This document shows positions 25,885 through 33,535 of a DNA stretch of 49,868 nucleotides, piece by piece. The stretch's first letter is position 1. Each line of letters starts with the position of its first letter. The notes under the pieces are model-generated. The model saw nothing but the letters and a program-made list of their open reading frames with translations, was not told where the DNA came from and ran no database searches. Position numbers and translations under genes: made by a program. This DNA is from Clostridia bacterium. Lineage in GTDB: Bacteria > Bacillota > Clostridia > UBA1212 > UBA1255. The stretch lies in NCBI GenBank assembly GCA_017935905.1, contig JAGBGO010000066.1, forward strand, positions 1 to 49,868, given 5' to 3'.

Positions 25885-25906
25885 AACCTCACCTCAAATC
25901 AAAGAA

Positions 25907-25935
25907 ATTGTATCACATCATTCCGGAAATAGCAA
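25907..25935 (-). promoter_or_regulatory. Promoter of the membrane-anchored protein gene
   Basis: TTGCTA (25935-25930), 17 bases, TACAAT (25912-25907) on the minus strand; its -35 lies two bases from the divergent thiamine kinase promoter. Confidence 0.6.
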
Positions 25936-25936
25936 C

Positions 25937-25965
25937 TTGTATTTTCCCTTTCCGGCGTGTACAAT
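25937..25965 (+). promoter_or_regulatory. Promoter of the thiamine diphosphokinase gene
   Basis: TTGTAT (25937-25942), 17 bases, TACAAT (25960-25965). The leader contains GTGTACC and GGTCGTACACC, which can form a small hairpin before the AAGGAG ribosome site. Confidence 0.55.
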
Positions 25966-26016
25966 AGGCGTGTACCAAAAGGTCGTACACCTTTACCGGA
26001 AGGAGTGTTTCTCACC

Positions 26017-26664
26017 ATGTTTACCGATACGTTAGAATGGAATAAACGGTGTGTCATTATTGGTGCTGCGCCGATTTTTACCGGCAGCGAAGCCATTTTA
26101 GACACGGACTTTGTCATTGTGTGCGACGGCGGCCTTGCCTATGCACAAGAAGCAAAGATTCATTTTGACGTGCTATTGGGCGATTTTGACTCCTGGGAAG
26201 GTCCCATTCCCCAAGGAAACTTTGAAACCATTACGCTCCCAAAAGAGAAAGACGATACCGACCTGATGTTTGCGGTGAAATTAGCAATCCGGAGGGACTA
26301 CCGGAACTTCCTGTTGTTGGGCGTATCGGGTGGTCGCACCGACCACTTCTTAGGCAATTTATCCGCCGCCGCATACGCTGCGGAAGAAGGCGGCATTTGC
26401 GTGCTTTTTGGACACCAAGAGCGCATTTTCGTATTCAAAGACAACGTTTTAACCTTGTCCCCCATTCCCGGCACCACCGTATCCGTGCTTCCCTGGGGCG
26501 ACCGGCTTCAAAACGTCACTTTAACCGGACTCTATTATCCATTAGAAGGCGCCACGCTGACCAACCGTTATCCTTTAGGGGTCAGTAACGTAATTGAACA
26601 GGACGCACAATCTCCTGCCGTTCACATCGGACATGGCACCGCCTTGGTTATTGTATCGCAGTAA
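26017..26664 (+). CDS. thiN: Thiamine diphosphokinase
   Basis: The 215-residue enzyme transfers pyrophosphate from ATP to thiamine, giving the cofactor TPP. Family motifs are CDGGLAYA, LLGDFDSW, KEKDDTDLMFAVKLA and GVSGGRTDHFLGNL. The ATG at 26017 follows AAGGAG; a GTG further upstream would lie in the promoter -10 region. The 3' end overlaps the convergent ybaK gene by 17 bases. Confidence 0.92.
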   Translation: MFTDTLEWNKRCVIIGAAPIFTGSEAILDTDFVIVCDGGLAYAQEAKIHFDVLLGDFDSWEGPIPQGNFETITLPKEKDDTDLMFAVKLAIRRDYRNFLLLGVSGGRTDHFLGNLSAAAYAAEEGGICVLFGHQERIFVFKDNVLTLSPIPGTTVSVLPWGDRLQNVTLTGLYYPLEGATLTNRYPLGVSNVIEQDAQSPAVHIGHGTALVIVSQ

Positions 26665-27136
26665 GTTCGCAGACAGTAGCGTCAGCCGCTTTAACCAGAT
26701 CATCGGGCGAAAGCAGCAACTGAATCCCTCGAATCCCGCCGCTCACCGCCACGATCTCATGTAAGATCACAGTTTCATCAATATAAGTAGGAAAATGCTT
26801 CTTCATTCCAATGGGGCTGCAACCGCCTCGAATATATCCGGTCACACCCAACAAATCCTTCACGTGGAGCATTTCCACACTTTTATTTCCGGACACACGG
26901 GCAAACGCCTTCAAATCTAACGTTTCTCCCACGGGAATGCAGGCTACCACGTAGCCGGTTTTGTCCCCTTTTGCAACCAGGGTCTTAAACATCATAGCCG
27001 GGTCCATGGATAATTGCACCGCCAAATGTTCTCCGGACAAATCGTTCTCGTCCGGCTCGTACGTCTTGTAATCATAAGAAATCTTCATTGTATCTAACAT
27101 GCGCATCGCATTGGTTTTATTGACTTTCTCTTTCAA
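26648..27136 (-). CDS. ybaK: YbaK/EbsC-family Cys-tRNA(Pro) deacylase
   Basis: The 162-residue protein hydrolyses Cys wrongly attached to tRNA(Pro). It has KTNAMRMLD near the start, FKTLVAKGD, VACIPVGETLDLKAFA and GYIRGGCSPIGMKKHFPTYID, all typical of YbaK. Family members start just before KTNAMR; here only a TTG at 27134-27136 with GGGGA upstream suits, though a longer GTG form reaches 27172. The 3' end overlaps the convergent thiN gene. Confidence 0.9.
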   Translation of the reverse strand: MKEKVNKTNAMRMLDTMKISYDYKTYEPDENDLSGEHLAVQLSMDPAMMFKTLVAKGDKTGYVVACIPVGETLDLKAFARVSGNKSVEMLHVKDLLGVTGYIRGGCSPIGMKKHFPTYIDETVILHEIVAVSGGIRGIQLLLSPDDLVKAADATVCELTAIQ

Positions 27137-27228
27137 GGTTCCGTCCCCTTTCTCACGGAGATATTTTATCACATTTTACCGAAAAATCATAGGATAGTAG
27201 CGAACTGAATATTTACGGAGGGAGTTCT

Positions 27229-27471
27229 ATGAGAAAATGCGGGCTTTGTCCCGATTATATGTCTGTACCCATGGACGATCCGTCCATGTTTGAAACTGCC
27301 GGCGCCCTTTGCGGAGGTCCACTTGCTACGATTTTCGTCAATCGGCAGCCGGAAAATTGTGCCATGTATTCCATTTGCGATGCCTTTGAAAACGGCACCG
27401 TTTACCCTGCTTTGAATATGCCCTACGAAGGGCCGTTCTGCTGCAAACCCGGAGGTGATCTTCGTGGATAA
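27229..27471 (+). CDS. cotJA: Spore coat-associated protein CotJA
   Basis: The 80-residue protein has the CotJA pattern of a short Cys/Pro-rich chain ending AFENGTVYPALNMPYEGPF. CotJ proteins lie in the inner coat of Bacillus spores. It is the first gene of cotJABC, with GGAGGGAG before the ATG, and overlaps cotJB by eight bases. The upstream gap (27137-27228) shows no clear sigma-A box; a mother-cell sigma-E promoter would be expected. Confidence 0.85.
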   Translation: MRKCGLCPDYMSVPMDDPSMFETAGALCGGPLATIFVNRQPENCAMYSICDAFENGTVYPALNMPYEGPFCCKPGGDLRG

Positions 27472-27724
27472 AGAGAAAATGTCTTGCGAGTTAATGGCTT
27501 TGACTTTTGCCTTAAACGACCTGAACTTGTATCTGGATACCCACCCGGAAGACCAAGAAACCATTCGTTTGTACAACAACATCGTGGGCAAGCGAAAAGT
27601 GCTGGCAGACACCTACCAGGCTATGTACGGTCCGCTTCTTGCCTACCAGTACAGCGGCTCCGACGAAAAATGGGATTGGGTAGACGATCCATGGCCTTGG
27701 CAGAGAAAGGAGTGTGGCAAGTAA
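27464..27724 (+). CDS. cotJB: Spore coat protein CotJB
   Basis: The 86-residue protein carries the CotJB blocks FALNDLNLYLDTHPED, LYNNIVGKRKVLADTYQAMYGPL and the C-terminal WDWVDDPWPWQ. GTG at 27464 is chosen since GGAGGTGA ends five bases before it; another GTG lies inside that ribosome site. CotJB is required with CotJC for coat assembly in Bacillus. Confidence 0.9.
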   Translation: MDKEKMSCELMALTFALNDLNLYLDTHPEDQETIRLYNNIVGKRKVLADTYQAMYGPLLAYQYSGSDEKWDWVDDPWPWQRKECGK

Positions 27725-27725
27725 A

Positions 27726-28301
27726 ATGTGGTTATATGAAAAGAAACTTGCTTTCCCGGTAAACATCAAGAAACCGGATCCCCGTATGGCGAAATTGATT
27801 ATCACCCAATACGGCGGTGCAGACGGTGAGTTGGCTGCCGCCTTGCGGTATCTGAGCCAACGTGTCACCATGCCCACAGGAAAAACGCGGGCTTTGTTAA
27901 ATGACATTGGTTCGGAAGAACTGGGCCACTTAGAGATGGTAGGCGCCATCTGCACCCAGCTTTTGGAAGGCGCTGACTGCAAACTTTTGAAAGAGGCCGG
28001 CTACGATACTTCTTACGTGGAGCACGGCGTGGGCGTTTATCCCCAAAATGCTGCCGGCGTGCCTTTTAGTGCGGCTTACTTGCAATCGAAGGGCGATCCC
28101 ATTACGGATTTAACGGAGAACCTGGCGGCGGAGCAGAAAGCCAAGAAGACCTATGAATATTTGATTGATATGTGTGACGATCCCGACGTATTGGAGCCGT
28201 TGCGGTTCCTTCGGGAGAGAGAGATCGTGCATCTCCAAAGGTTCGGCGAAGCCCTGGAAATGGTGCGGGATCTGAGAAACGAGAAGAAAATCTTCTATTA
28301 A
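27726..28301 (+). CDS. cotJC: Spore coat manganese catalase CotJC
   Basis: The 191-residue protein is a dimanganese catalase-like coat protein. Metal-ligand patterns visible are GADGELAAALRYL, GSEELGHLEMVGA, ENLAAEQKAKKTYEYLI and REREIVHLQRFGEAL, with Glu and His at the expected spacing. It probably degrades peroxide in or on the spore. The ATG at 27726, one base after the cotJB stop, has AAAGGAG upstream. The set shows that the organism forms endospores or descends from a spore former. Confidence 0.92.
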   Translation: MWLYEKKLAFPVNIKKPDPRMAKLIITQYGGADGELAAALRYLSQRVTMPTGKTRALLNDIGSEELGHLEMVGAICTQLLEGADCKLLKEAGYDTSYVEHGVGVYPQNAAGVPFSAAYLQSKGDPITDLTENLAAEQKAKKTYEYLIDMCDDPDVLEPLRFLREREIVHLQRFGEALEMVRDLRNEKKIFY

Positions 28302-28310
28302 GGTAAAATG

Positions 28311-28546
28311 TAGGCTGCCTCAAAACTACGGCAAAAAGTAATTTTGGGGCAGTTGTTTTGTGCAAGATTTTACTTTGGGCAATACAGTCGTTTTTTTGTA
28401 TCGATTTACCAGAGGTTGGGCAGTAGCATGCATTTTAGTCGTGTATATGCCCAAAAAGAAGCAGCTTGGGCTGAAAAACGCCTGATTTACAATGATTTTT
28501 CAAAATTTTTGGGCAATAGGAGCAAAAAATGGACCTTATTGCCCAA
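28311..28546. repeat. Array B: palindromic units of the TGGGCA...TGCCCA type
   Basis: The 325-base gap between convergent cotJC and the zinc-ribbon gene is filled by repeats. Clear units are 28416-28454 (core 28417-28453, 37 bp, TGGGCAGTAGC...TATATGCCCA) and 28510-28545 (36 bp, TGGGCAATA...TTATTGCCCA). A third at 28376-28411 keeps TGGGCAATACAGTC but has a decayed right end. Single left ends occur at 28344 and 28466. Outside, TAGGCTGCCT at 28311 mirrors AGGCAGCCTA at 28590-28599. Confidence 0.85.
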
Positions 28547-28574
28547 CCGCTTTCAATTACATCAAAAATAGCAA

Positions 28575-28598
28575 AGGCTGCCTCTAACAAGGCAGCCT
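28575..28598. terminator. Bidirectional terminator between cotJC and the zinc-ribbon gene
   Basis: AGGCTGCC (28575-28582) pairs with GGCAGCCT (28591-28598), eight-base loop. It serves convergent transcripts, though T runs on both sides are short. Confidence 0.6.
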
Positions 28599-28626
28599 AT
28601 TCTCATACTTCAAAACGCAAGAAAAA

Positions 28627-29190
28627 TTATTCTTTCTTCGTACCGCATTTGCCGCAGAAGTCACCCTTCACAGCTTTGCCGCAATTAGAGCAGTAGTATA
28701 CTTCTTTGCGACAAGTAAAAGGCTTTGCAATCTTGCCTACCAAAGTCTTTGCGAAATTGGCACCGCGAAGAAGGTCAATTACAGCAAGTACAGCCAATGC
28801 AATCGCAGCGATGGATACAAGCAGAAGAAGGAAATCCAAAATTTCGTTGGTTGTTTCAAGCCACGTAGACGTCTGCGTGTAATTGCCCCAAGGATTGGTT
28901 ACTTCTTCTTCCATAAGGGGTTGAACAATCCAATCGTCAATGCGTGCAAGGAAAGAAGCAAGAATGCTCAATACAACGGAAATCAATTTAATGCCAAAAT
29001 ATAATACTTGTGCGCCTACAACCGGAAGTACTGCATCTTCGTCCTGTGCATCCTTAGAAAGCACTACGGCAACAATCAAAAGGGCTACCATAATCAAAGT
29101 AGCATAAGACGTACCCAGGATCAAACCTAAAGCCATCATAGCGTAAGCAAAAATCGCCAACATTTTCAAATTTTTCTGTGTTCTGTCCAT
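28627..29190 (-). CDS. Polytopic membrane protein with C-terminal zinc ribbon
   Basis: The 187-residue protein has about four hydrophobic helices (roughly 8-27, 29-45, 63-85, 118-145) and a C-terminal YCSNCGKAVKGDFCGKCGTK zinc ribbon. Similar short membrane proteins are common in gut Clostridia without known function. AGGAGG precedes the ATG. The zinc ribbon facing the cytoplasm suggests regulation or interaction, not transport; this is inference. Confidence 0.8.
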   Translation of the reverse strand: MDRTQKNLKMLAIFAYAMMALGLILGTSYATLIMVALLIVAVVLSKDAQDEDAVLPVVGAQVLYFGIKLISVVLSILASFLARIDDWIVQPLMEEEVTNPWGNYTQTSTWLETTNEILDFLLLLVSIAAIALAVLAVIDLLRGANFAKTLVGKIAKPFTCRKEVYYCSNCGKAVKGDFCGKCGTKKE

Positions 29191-29220
29191 AACAAAACCT
29201 CCTATAAAAATTACGTTTTC

Positions 29221-29249
29221 ATTCTACAAGAAACACTATAATTTGTCAA
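29221..29249 (-). promoter_or_regulatory. Promoter of the zinc-ribbon membrane protein
   Basis: TTGACA (29249-29244), 17 bases, TAGAAT (29226-29221) on the minus strand, 30 bases before the start. Confidence 0.65.
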
Positions 29250-29253
29250 TATT

Positions 29254-30453
29254 TTACGGCATTACAACGTCCTTCAAAATCCCGTTCAAATAGGCGATTA
29301 CCACGCCGTAATTGGTAATGGGCACCCGCTGTTCCCTGGCTTTCTCAATGCGGGATAAAACGTACTTTCGATTAAACATACAGCCGCCGCAATGAATAAT
29401 TAAATCATAAGGCGTCAAGTCAGCGGGAAAGTCCACGCCGCTCACCACGTCTACCTGTAAGTCGGCACCAAAACGTTTCTTGAGCATAGCGGGAATCTTC
29501 ACGCGGCCGATATCTTCCGACATGGGTGCGTGGGTACAAGCCTCTGCAATCAGCACCCGGGATGTAGCTGTCAAACCGTCAACCGCCGCAGCGCCTTCTA
29601 CGAAAGTCTTCAAATCTCCTTTGTACCCCGCCATAAGCACGGAGAAAGACGTCAAGGCGCTTTCCGCCGGTTTCAAATCATACACCGTGCGAAAAACTTG
29701 GGAGTCCGTAATAATGAGTTTAGGCGGCATTTTCAAAGCAGCCAGCGTTGCCTCCAGTCGGTCCGTGGTACAGCAAGTGGCTGTGCATTTTCGGTCCAGC
29801 AATTCCCGCAGCGTCTGCACTTGCGGGAGAATTAACCGCCCCTTGGGTGCCTGAATATCCTGAGGCATTACCAAAAGCACGCTGTCCCCCGCAGTCACCA
29901 AATCCCCTAATATAGAAACCGGTTCGAAGTCTTCCGGCAGCGCCCGAATCAAGCGATTGCGAAGGGCTTCTATGCCGGTGCCGTCTTTGCTGCTGATAGC
30001 AAGGGCAGGTACGCCCACCATTCCTTCTGCAGCTTCCAAGCGGCGTTTCACTTCTTCGGAAGGTAAAATATCCATTTTACTCACCACCGGAATAATCGGT
30101 GTGTGGGAAGCTTTAAGCCTTGACATCCACACCTTGTCCGTTGCATCCGGCATCTCCCCCAGCAAAAGCAAAGCTATATCCGTTTTTGCCAAGGCTTCCG
30201 CCGTTTTCTCTACGCGAAGGGCACCCAAGTCCCCAACGTCATCATACCCGGCGGTATCGATCCACACTACGGGACCCAACCCGTGAATTTCCATGGATTT
30301 ATACACCGGGTCCGTAGTGGTGCCCGGGGTGTCGGACGTAACGGCAATGTCTTGCCCGGTTAACGCGTTTAAGATGGAAGACTTACCGCTGTTTCTTTTC
30401 CCGAAAATCCCGATGTGAAGCCGGGAGGCTCTCGGGGTATCTTGTAAAGACAT
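29254..30453 (-). CDS. hydF: [FeFe]-hydrogenase maturation GTPase HydF
   Basis: The 399-residue protein is the scaffold on which the 2Fe subcluster of [FeFe]-hydrogenase is put together. It has the P-loop GKRNSGKS (18-25), DTPGTTTDP, WIDTAGYDD and the C-terminal cluster-binding segment LIIHCGGCMFNRKYVLSRI preceded by EACTHAP. The ATG at 30451-30453 suits GGAGG 12 bases before it. It follows hydG by 19 bases. HydF then delivers the subcluster to HydA, which is not in this window. Confidence 0.94.
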   Translation of the reverse strand: MSLQDTPRASRLHIGIFGKRNSGKSSILNALTGQDIAVTSDTPGTTTDPVYKSMEIHGLGPVVWIDTAGYDDVGDLGALRVEKTAEALAKTDIALLLLGEMPDATDKVWMSRLKASHTPIIPVVSKMDILPSEEVKRRLEAAEGMVGVPALAISSKDGTGIEALRNRLIRALPEDFEPVSILGDLVTAGDSVLLVMPQDIQAPKGRLILPQVQTLRELLDRKCTATCCTTDRLEATLAALKMPPKLIITDSQVFRTVYDLKPAESALTSFSVLMAGYKGDLKTFVEGAAAVDGLTATSRVLIAEACTHAPMSEDIGRVKIPAMLKKRFGADLQVDVVSGVDFPADLTPYDLIIHCGGCMFNRKYVLSRIEKAREQRVPITNYGVVIAYLNGILKDVVMP

Positions 30454-30472
30454 TTTACACACGCCTCCTTTG

Positions 30473-31888
30473 TCAGAAGCGGAAATCCCGCTCCCCTGCC
30501 TCGATGGCAATTAAATTTTCTTGGGCGCGAGCGCGCACCTTATCATTGGGCACCCGCTTCATCTCTTCGTCGATCACTTTCAGGCCTTTCTGCAGCGTAT
30601 CGGGAGAAGCGTAGTCCATTAAGTACTCTTTCAGCGTCATCAAAGCGTTTGGCTGGCAGCAATTGGCAATCTGTCCGCTCTTTGCAAGGGACATAAAACG
30701 GTCGCCGGTGCGGCCTTCCCGGTAGCATGCGGTACAGAAACTGGGGATGTGGCCTAAAGTTAAGAGCCAATTCACCACTTGATCCAACGTCCGATTGTCG
30801 CTGATATCAAACTGTGCGGAGTTCTCCTCTTCTCCTTCGTCTGCATAACCGCCTACGCTGGTGCGAGAGCCGCCGCTGATCTGGGAAACGCCCAATTCCA
30901 GCACCTTCGCCCGGGTCTTGGCGGACTCACGGGTAGAAATAATCATTCCTGTATACGGCACCGCAATGCGAATCACCGCTACAATCTTCTGGAATATTTC
31001 ATCGCTGATGGCGTTCTCGAATTCTTTCGTATCAATATCGTCTGCAGGACGAATACGGGGCACGCTGATGGTGTGAGGGCCTACACCTTTTGCCGCTTCT
31101 AAGTGTTCCGCGTGCATCAAAAGGCCAACAAAATCGTAGCGATATAAATTAAGGCCAAACAGCACGCCACAGCCTACGTCGTCGATACCCCCGTCCATCG
31201 CCCGGTCCATGGCTTCCGTATGGTAGGCATAGTTGCTCTTAGGGCCTGTGGGGTGCAGCTTCTCGTAAGTTTCCTTATGATAGGTTTCCTGGAACAGAAT
31301 ATACGTGCCGATGCCCGCCTCTTTCAGCTTCCGGTAATTCTCCACGGTGGTGGCGGCAATGTTAATATTAACTCTGCGAATGGCACCGTTCTTGTGGTGA
31401 ATGCTGTAAATGGTTTTAATGCTCTCTAACACGTACTCCAAAGGATTATGCACAGGGTCCTCTCCCAGTTCCAATGCCAAACGCTTGTGGCCCATATCCT
31501 GGAGTGCTACCACTTCCCGGACAATTTCTTCCTGGGACAGTTTCTTCCGGCAAATGTGCTTATTTTTGGCGTGGTAAGGGCAGTAGGTACAGCCGTTTAC
31601 GCAGTAATTGGACAAGTACAAAGGGGCAAACATCACAATTCGGTTGCCGTAAATCTTTTGCTTAATTTCTTTCGCCAGGGTAAAAATCTTCTCATTCAGC
31701 TCCGGAATATCGCAATCCAAAAGCACTGCGGCTTCCCGGTGGGTAAGACCTTTACAATCCTTCGCCCGTTCAATCAGGCTGTTAATCAGTTCGTAATTGG
31801 ATTTATTTGCCTCCGCATACGCCAGGGTATCTTGGATTTCTCCGTCGTGAATAAATTCTTCTGCTTTTGATGAAAAACGATCGTACAT
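30473..31888 (-). CDS. hydG: [FeFe]-hydrogenase maturase HydG (tyrosine lyase)
   Basis: The 471-residue radical-SAM enzyme splits tyrosine to supply CO and CN ligands and an Fe(CO)2(CN) synthon. The SAM cluster motif is C96-xxx-C100-xx-C103 in YCVNGCTYCPYH, and the C-terminal auxiliary cluster motif is FCTACYREGRTG ending in ANCC. This second motif separates HydG from ThiH. AAAGGAGG lies eight bases before the ATG at 31886-31888. It sits between hydE and hydF. Confidence 0.96.
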   Translation of the reverse strand: MYDRFSSKAEEFIHDGEIQDTLAYAEANKSNYELINSLIERAKDCKGLTHREAAVLLDCDIPELNEKIFTLAKEIKQKIYGNRIVMFAPLYLSNYCVNGCTYCPYHAKNKHICRKKLSQEEIVREVVALQDMGHKRLALELGEDPVHNPLEYVLESIKTIYSIHHKNGAIRRVNINIAATTVENYRKLKEAGIGTYILFQETYHKETYEKLHPTGPKSNYAYHTEAMDRAMDGGIDDVGCGVLFGLNLYRYDFVGLLMHAEHLEAAKGVGPHTISVPRIRPADDIDTKEFENAISDEIFQKIVAVIRIAVPYTGMIISTRESAKTRAKVLELGVSQISGGSRTSVGGYADEGEEENSAQFDISDNRTLDQVVNWLLTLGHIPSFCTACYREGRTGDRFMSLAKSGQIANCCQPNALMTLKEYLMDYASPDTLQKGLKVIDEEMKRVPNDKVRARAQENLIAIEAGERDFRF

Positions 31889-31902
31889 AGTTTCTTCCTC
31901 CT

Positions 31903-32949
31903 TTATGCTTTCCACAAGGGGCTGTCCCCTCGACTTAGATCCATTTTACGTCCGCAGCCGGCCAGCTCGTTACGCAGGGCTTCTAACATCTGCGCCGACT
32001 CCGTGCCGGTTGAAAGTTTGTTGTTGTATAAATTGTATTTTACCCGCACCTCGTTTGGCGATAAATTGGGCATCACCACGTTGGCGCCGGCTTGCAAGGC
32101 CTGCAATCGGGAGCCTTGCGATAAGGTTGCAAGGGCGGTGGTGGCGGGAATTAACGCGCCGGGTAAAATGCCCCGTGTGATGGCGATCATTTTAACCGTT
32201 TGCTGACTATCCCCTGCCGCGTACTTCCCAAAAGGCGTATCCGTGTGGGGTATGAAGGGACCAATTCCTACCATGTGGGGCCGAAATTCCTGCAGAAAGT
32301 ACAGATCCGCTGCCAAATGCTCCGCCGTTTGGAACGGAGAGCCTACCATAAAACCGGCTCCTACTTGAAAGCCTAATTCTTTCAGCGCTGAGAGGGCCTC
32401 CATGCGAGAGTCCAGCCGCTGCCCCGGAGGATGCAACCGGGAAAAATGTTCCGCCGTTGCCGTCTCGTGCCTGAGCAAGTACCGACTGGCGCCGGCTTTC
32501 CGGAAAGCTTCGTAGGAGCGCCTGCTTTTCTCCCCAAATGAAAGGGTTACGGCGCTTCCCGGACAAGATAAGCAGATTTCCCGAATGAGATCGCACATCT
32601 GTTCGTCCGTATAGAAGTCATCCTCTCCCCCCTGCAAAACGAAGGTGCGAAAACCCATTTCGTAGCCCTGCTCGCAAGTGGCCAGAATGACCTCCGGTGA
32701 AAGTCTGTACCGCTGTGCCTTTTTGTTGGAACAGCGAAGGCCGCAATAGAAGCAATCCTGCTTGCAATAACTGGAAATTTCGATTAAACCGCGAATGTAT
32801 ACGTGATTACCGAAAACTTCTTCCGTGCGCTCTTTTGCGCGCTGAAATAAAAGTTCAAGTGCCCCTTGGTCCTCGCAAAGAACCAAGGCTTGAAACTCTT
32901 TCTGCGTTAGGCGCTCTCCTTGAAAAAGTCGGTCAATCAATGTCTGCAT
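31903..32949 (-). CDS. hydE: [FeFe]-hydrogenase maturase HydE
   Basis: The 348-residue radical-SAM protein takes part in forming the dithiomethylamine bridge of the hydrogenase subcluster. Its SAM motif is C62-xxx-C66-xx-C69 in SSYCKQDCFYCGLR, followed by FVLQGGEDDFYTD and the barrel motifs GFMVGSPFQT and IGPFIPHTDTPF. These match HydE rather than BioB or PylB. GGGAGG precedes the ATG. It comes six bases after the small regulator gene, whose stop is at 32955. Confidence 0.94.
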   Translation of the reverse strand: MQTLIDRLFQGERLTQKEFQALVLCEDQGALELLFQRAKERTEEVFGNHVYIRGLIEISSYCKQDCFYCGLRCSNKKAQRYRLSPEVILATCEQGYEMGFRTFVLQGGEDDFYTDEQMCDLIREICLSCPGSAVTLSFGEKSRRSYEAFRKAGASRYLLRHETATAEHFSRLHPPGQRLDSRMEALSALKELGFQVGAGFMVGSPFQTAEHLAADLYFLQEFRPHMVGIGPFIPHTDTPFGKYAAGDSQQTVKMIAITRGILPGALIPATTALATLSQGSRLQALQAGANVVMPNLSPNEVRVKYNLYNNKLSTGTESAQMLEALRNELAGCGRKMDLSRGDSPLWKA

Positions 32950-32954
32950 TTCGT

Positions 32955-33212
32955 TTAATTCCTCCCTGCAATTTTCGGCGTAATCGTCTTCGTGCTCACG
33001 CCGGAAATAGCCCCTAACTTACCGGACAAGGCGCTGATAATATCTTGTGGGGCATCCAATGCCACGCTAATTAAGGACACACCGGCTTCCTTGTACGGGA
33101 TGCCCATACGGCCAATGATGTAAGGGGCATATTGGTGTAAAATGCCGTTCATCTGCTCTACTGAATCCGGCTCACTGACGACAATGCCAATTAAGGCGAC
33201 TCTGGATTCCAT
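32955..33212 (-). CDS. TM1266-family hydrogenase-system regulator (ACT-like)
   Basis: The 85-residue protein matches the small family annotated as iron-only hydrogenase system regulators: ESRVALIGIVV at the start, NGILHQYAPYIIGRMGIPY in the middle and the ACT/NikR-like C-terminal GKLGAISGVSTKT. It is the first gene of the maturation operon. The ATG at 33210-33212 has GGAGGG upstream. Family members are thought to sense something through the ACT-like fold; ligand unknown. Confidence 0.88.
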   Translation of the reverse strand: MESRVALIGIVVSEPDSVEQMNGILHQYAPYIIGRMGIPYKEAGVSLISVALDAPQDIISALSGKLGAISGVSTKTITPKIAGRN

Positions 33213-33346
33213 AAATCCCTCCAAATACAAAAAGTCCGCCTGACGAATCGCAAGGCGGACGAATTCTGCTAAATATACTCGCTGCCTTCCGCCGCAGGAG
33301 CCCTTTAATCAAGCACCTTTGGTGTCAGTACGAAAGTAGTATAGCA
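33213..33346 (-). promoter_or_regulatory. Promoter and attenuator-like leader of the hydrogenase maturation operon
   Basis: An extended -10 (TGCTATACT, 33346-33338) starts a leader of about 118 nt. It holds a CACCaaaGGTG hairpin, a CTGC...GCAG hairpin (33297-33282) and then a rho-independent terminator: GTCCGCCT (33260-33253) paired with AGGCGGAC (33241-33234) and five T (33233-33229), before the GGAGGG ribosome site. GGCGGA at 33293-33288 could pair with TCCGCC of the terminator's first arm and undo it. No known riboswitch class is recognised. Confidence 0.6.
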
Positions 33347-33371
33347 TATTTCTTTGTAAAATGGAAGCCGC

Positions 33372-33407
33372 GGGGTTAAATTGTAGAAAAAGTGGGGTTT
33401 TAACCCC
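33372..33407. repeat. Unit F: 36-bp palindromic unit (GGGGTTAA...TTAACCCC)
   Basis: GGGGTTAA (33372-33379) and TTAACCCC (33400-33407) bound a 36-bp unit, with another GGGGTTTTAA (33394-33403) at its right end forming a tight GGGGTTTTAACCCC hairpin. It lies in the 323-base gap between the hydrogenase regulator and the GH3 gene; the rest of the gap is the hyd leader, a GTAAAATG pair and the terminator at 33460-33494. Confidence 0.65.
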
Positions 33408-33459
33408 GGATTTGGGATGACGAATGGTAAAATCACGCCTGAGCATTTCTTCCATAAAA

Positions 33460-33494
33460 TTCCCCCTCCTATAGGAGAACACAGGAGAGGGAAA
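33460..33494 (-). terminator. Terminator of the GH3 glucosidase gene
   Basis: On the minus strand TTTCCCTCTCC pairs with GGAGGGGGAA with one bulge and is followed by TTTTA. It lies about 40 bases after the stop. Confidence 0.65.
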
Positions 33495-33535
33495 CTTTGC
33501 AACTTATTTCATTCGTCAAATTTCGTCTTCAATCG

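Noticed and set aside
28344..28571. Plus-strand open frame of 75 codons
   Set aside because: It lies wholly in palindromic array B, lacks a ribosome site and its content follows the repeats.
32955..33212. Nickel regulator NikR for the small ACT-like protein
   Set aside because: The N-terminal ribbon-helix-helix of NikR is missing and context is hydrogenase maturation.
33213..33330. Known riboswitch (ZTP, Moco, SAM, THF, cobalamin) in the hyd leader
   Set aside because: None of the conserved core sequences of these classes could be found; only the terminator and possible antiterminator are supported.
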